Positions 61,770 through 64,000 of a DNA stretch of 64,000 nt are shown here, in pieces. The translations under genes were made by a program, and so were the position numbers. This DNA comes from Sanghuangporus weigelae (Eukaryota > Basidiomycota > Agaricomycetes > Hymenochaetales > Hymenochaetaceae), in NCBI GenBank assembly GCA_033182465.1, contig CP137318.1, forward strand, positions 3,348,001-3,412,000, given 5' to 3'. The number at the start of each line of letters is the position of its first letter. Position 1 is the first letter of the stretch. The notes below the pieces were generated by a model that saw nothing but the letters and a program-made list of their open reading frames with translations, was not told the DNA's origin and did no database searches.

Positions 61770-64000
61770 ATGGACGTGCCGTATAATAAGTCGGGTGCTT
61801 CCAGCAGAGAACACTACCAGATTGTTCGCAATGTTGAAAATGCGCCTAATCGAACAGAACATCTGGTCCGTCAGGAGGTACAACGAATCAGGCAACGCAT
61901 CAGTAGCAAGGCGCTCAGCGCAGTCAGTATCACTCTATTCTCCCCGTCTCTGCTTTCGATAACCTTCGGAATTGCTTTCAGTCTGAGCTTCGAAAGGAAT
62001 TGATCATACTCCTGTATTGCCTGAACAGCAGTTTTGGCTCCATAAACAGTAAATCCTTGGCCTTTGCACTCCCTTCAGCCATACACCTGGCTGAAGCAGG
62101 TTCAAAAATAAGCGAAAAACGCATCGGTATTGGTATTCATAAATGCACATGAATCATTGTTGTCTGAAATATTCGCTCCAGGATACTTGTTTTGCTGGGA
62201 AGTTATGCCGCGAGATCATGAGCTGCAGCTTATGCTCGTCAATACAGTTCGAAAGGTATCTTTCTTCAAACATACTCGGTAACAGCAATATTCAGTTGAC
62301 CTCATAGGATTTGATGTCATCCTTTGTAGCTAGAATAAACCTTGCTTTGGAGTCGCTAGTCAACTTGCCTTCATCGGACGTAGTGCCGGCAGTGCAATTT
62401 CGGTGCATAGCGCTCCTATCTCATCCATCGTCAGTATGTGTCCCATTGTCAGAGTGCCTTCCTGCCTCTCAATCTCATATCACAACTAGTCCTCGGATAA
62501 GAGCGTTGGCTATGCATGCACTGCAGTCTCTAGCTCAATTAGCAGCTGATTTACTGACTGATGAAGTCAAAGACATTGTGCTCAAGAGGCTTTCAGATGC
62601 CGATGAGAGCGTTGTCCGCATCGCGTTGGAGTTTGGCTTGTTATTAGTTGATGTGCGTTCTCTTGCTGTGAACTATTGCCCGATGTATTTACTTGCTTCA
62701 CTAGGCTAAGCTTCTTGAGACAAAGAAATTCATGCATTCATGCATTTCTTTGATGACTCAATTTGCCGACAAGCATACTACGAGAAGTTACTCATCTAGT
62801 TTCATGATAAATGTCCTCAGCACTATCTCCAAGCTTTATGATAAGGAAGAGCCGAAATCTAAGTGAGTGATCTATAGTGATAGTATTCATAACTGCTCAA
62901 TGAACTACGAACCCTAGAAATGATTATGCGATTGAATTTCTCCCTTTTGTCCTGACTATTCTGCGCAGAAGCGTCAAATACGACAAGAAATGTGATTACT
63001 TTCTCGTCCATTTCATTTTGTGCCTCTAATGAGAACATATGCATTTAGCTTTAATATTGGAATGCTTCCGTTTCCTGGGCCGATTCCCATCTGCAACCAT
63101 CGCACGATACATCCTCAAGGTGTCTTTTCAATCTCCAGAATTGCGTCAACAAGGAGAAGGCTCTGATAAGCCTCTACCACACTTTGTTCATCCCGTCGTC
63201 CGAATTCGACATTTTCTCTCGTCGCGCACTCTCAATGATCATTATCTCTTTCTTTCTTGCCTCGTTTGCTTGGATCCATCTTTATGGGCGGGAACGACTC
63301 TACCTGCAGAGAAATTGTTCGCGACTGCAGAAGGCGAACAAAATATTGGAGATAATTCGACTGAGACGAACGCTATACCTCTCGTATTGGATCAATTAGA
63401 AGTGGAGCGGGTGCTGAGCTTTCTGGAGAGTGAAGACGAGCAAATTCGGACGCTGGTAAGTCTGATTACTCGCGCACTTGTATTCCGATGTTGATGAGTT
63501 TTGCGCCAGACTTTATGCATTCTCATCTCTCTAGACCCGTCGCTAGTCGAAACATGTTACACCCGAACACTAGATGCATTGAGGACTTTCGGGTCTAGAC
63601 ACTCGACGAGTGATCGGGTGCGGAATACGTTGGTGCGACGTCTTGTCGAACTTGCCTTCGCAATCACTTTGGACAACGAGAAAATAGAAGCAGGGAACCG
63701 AGGTCATTTGCTATTAAATAAATTAAGACAAATCATAGATGTGGCAGGCATAGGTAACAACGTGGACGGGACAATTGTGGAGGCTATCTTGAGTCGGGTT
63801 CGACGAGGTTTGTTCCGATCTCTTTTGATAAAATGACGCTGCTTATGCGTGATCATAGAAAATGCTTTATTACAGCACTCTTTTGCTCTCAGCCTATTAT
63901 CGCTTCTACAGACCGATGATGCTGAGCACCAACAGCCTAGCATAGGGACAATCAATCTAACGCTTTTCCTTGTGCTCGTTGCGCTTGTTAGCGAATTGGC
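61770..64000 (+). CDS. Adaptor-complex large subunit (gamma/epsilon-type adaptin), N-terminal part
   Basis: Large chain of a clathrin-adaptor-type vesicle coat (AP complex). The model has exons 61770-61922, 61982-62126, 62182-62255, 62308-62429, 62490-62652, 62705-62862, 62918-62991, 63049-63455, 63510-63797 and 63876 onward, in frame for about 570 residues to the window end. Recognisable trunk features are VRQEVQRIRQRI, ISEKRIGYLFCWEVM, LQLMLVNTVRKDLMS (the hallmark EKR-GYL and VNT-KDL motifs), LKRLSDADESVVRIAL, and LECFRFLGRF. These are helical-repeat (HEAT-like) trunk sequences. They look closer to the AP-4 epsilon or AP-1 gamma chain than to AP-2 alpha or AP-3 delta, but the ear domain is outside the window. 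Exons 7, 9 and 10 are the least certain. Confidence 0.75.

Noticed and set aside
1-64000. tRNA, rRNA or CRISPR features
   Set aside because: None was recognised. The only arrays are LTRs and short irregular motifs, and CRISPR would not be expected in a eukaryote.

Overview
The window looks like chromosomal DNA of a filamentous basidiomycete, probably Agaricomycotina. The evidence is short (about 42-160 nt) GT-AG introns in almost every gene, fungal housekeeping genes (SRPK kinase, chitin deacetylase, COX19, Rieske protein, adaptin), and Ty3/gypsy elements with chromodomains. I cannot fix the genus from sequence alone.

Left host arm (1-10.6 kb): the 3' tail of an unidentified gene, an SR-protein kinase (+), a GPI-type chitin deacetylase (-), a SET/NAP-family histone chaperone (-), a 637-bp TIR element (MITE-like), and an unidentified 347-residue protein (+). 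Right host arm (55.2-64 kb): COX19 (+), a FRAY/OSR1-type STE20 kinase (+), the Rieske iron-sulfur protein RIP1 (-), and a large adaptin subunit (+) that runs off the end. All exon models keep frame when the proposed introns are removed.

Middle (10.6-55 kb): a graveyard of nested LTR elements bordered on both sides by intron-containing relics of host genes (Hsp70 on the left; nucleoporin TPR/Mlp1 and proteasome Rpn9-like on the right) and by short TGTAGA-type repeats. Element A (14025-38548, minus) carries element B (22646-34962, minus) inside it. A closely related copy, B' (39140-51447, plus), sits in the LTR of an older chromovirus relic, C. B and B' form a 12.3-kb inverted repeat around a 4.2-kb spacer. 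Upstream of A is the LTR of a fourth, decayed relative, D.

The unusual biology is in A and B. They are about 12.2-12.3 kb, roughly twice the usual chromovirus size, because they carry extra reading frames. These are a protein encoded inside the U3 of the LTR (recognisably the same family in A and D, and probably B), two frames before gag with a coiled-coil protein, a frame after pol (B only), and in B a small spliced membrane-protein gene on the opposite strand. Both A and B have a primer-binding site that pairs with the predicted 5' end of their own transcript, as in the Tf1/sushi self-priming lineage. B and B' look whole, with no LTR differences noticed; A is older (roughly a dozen differences in 1,539 bp) and interrupted by B.
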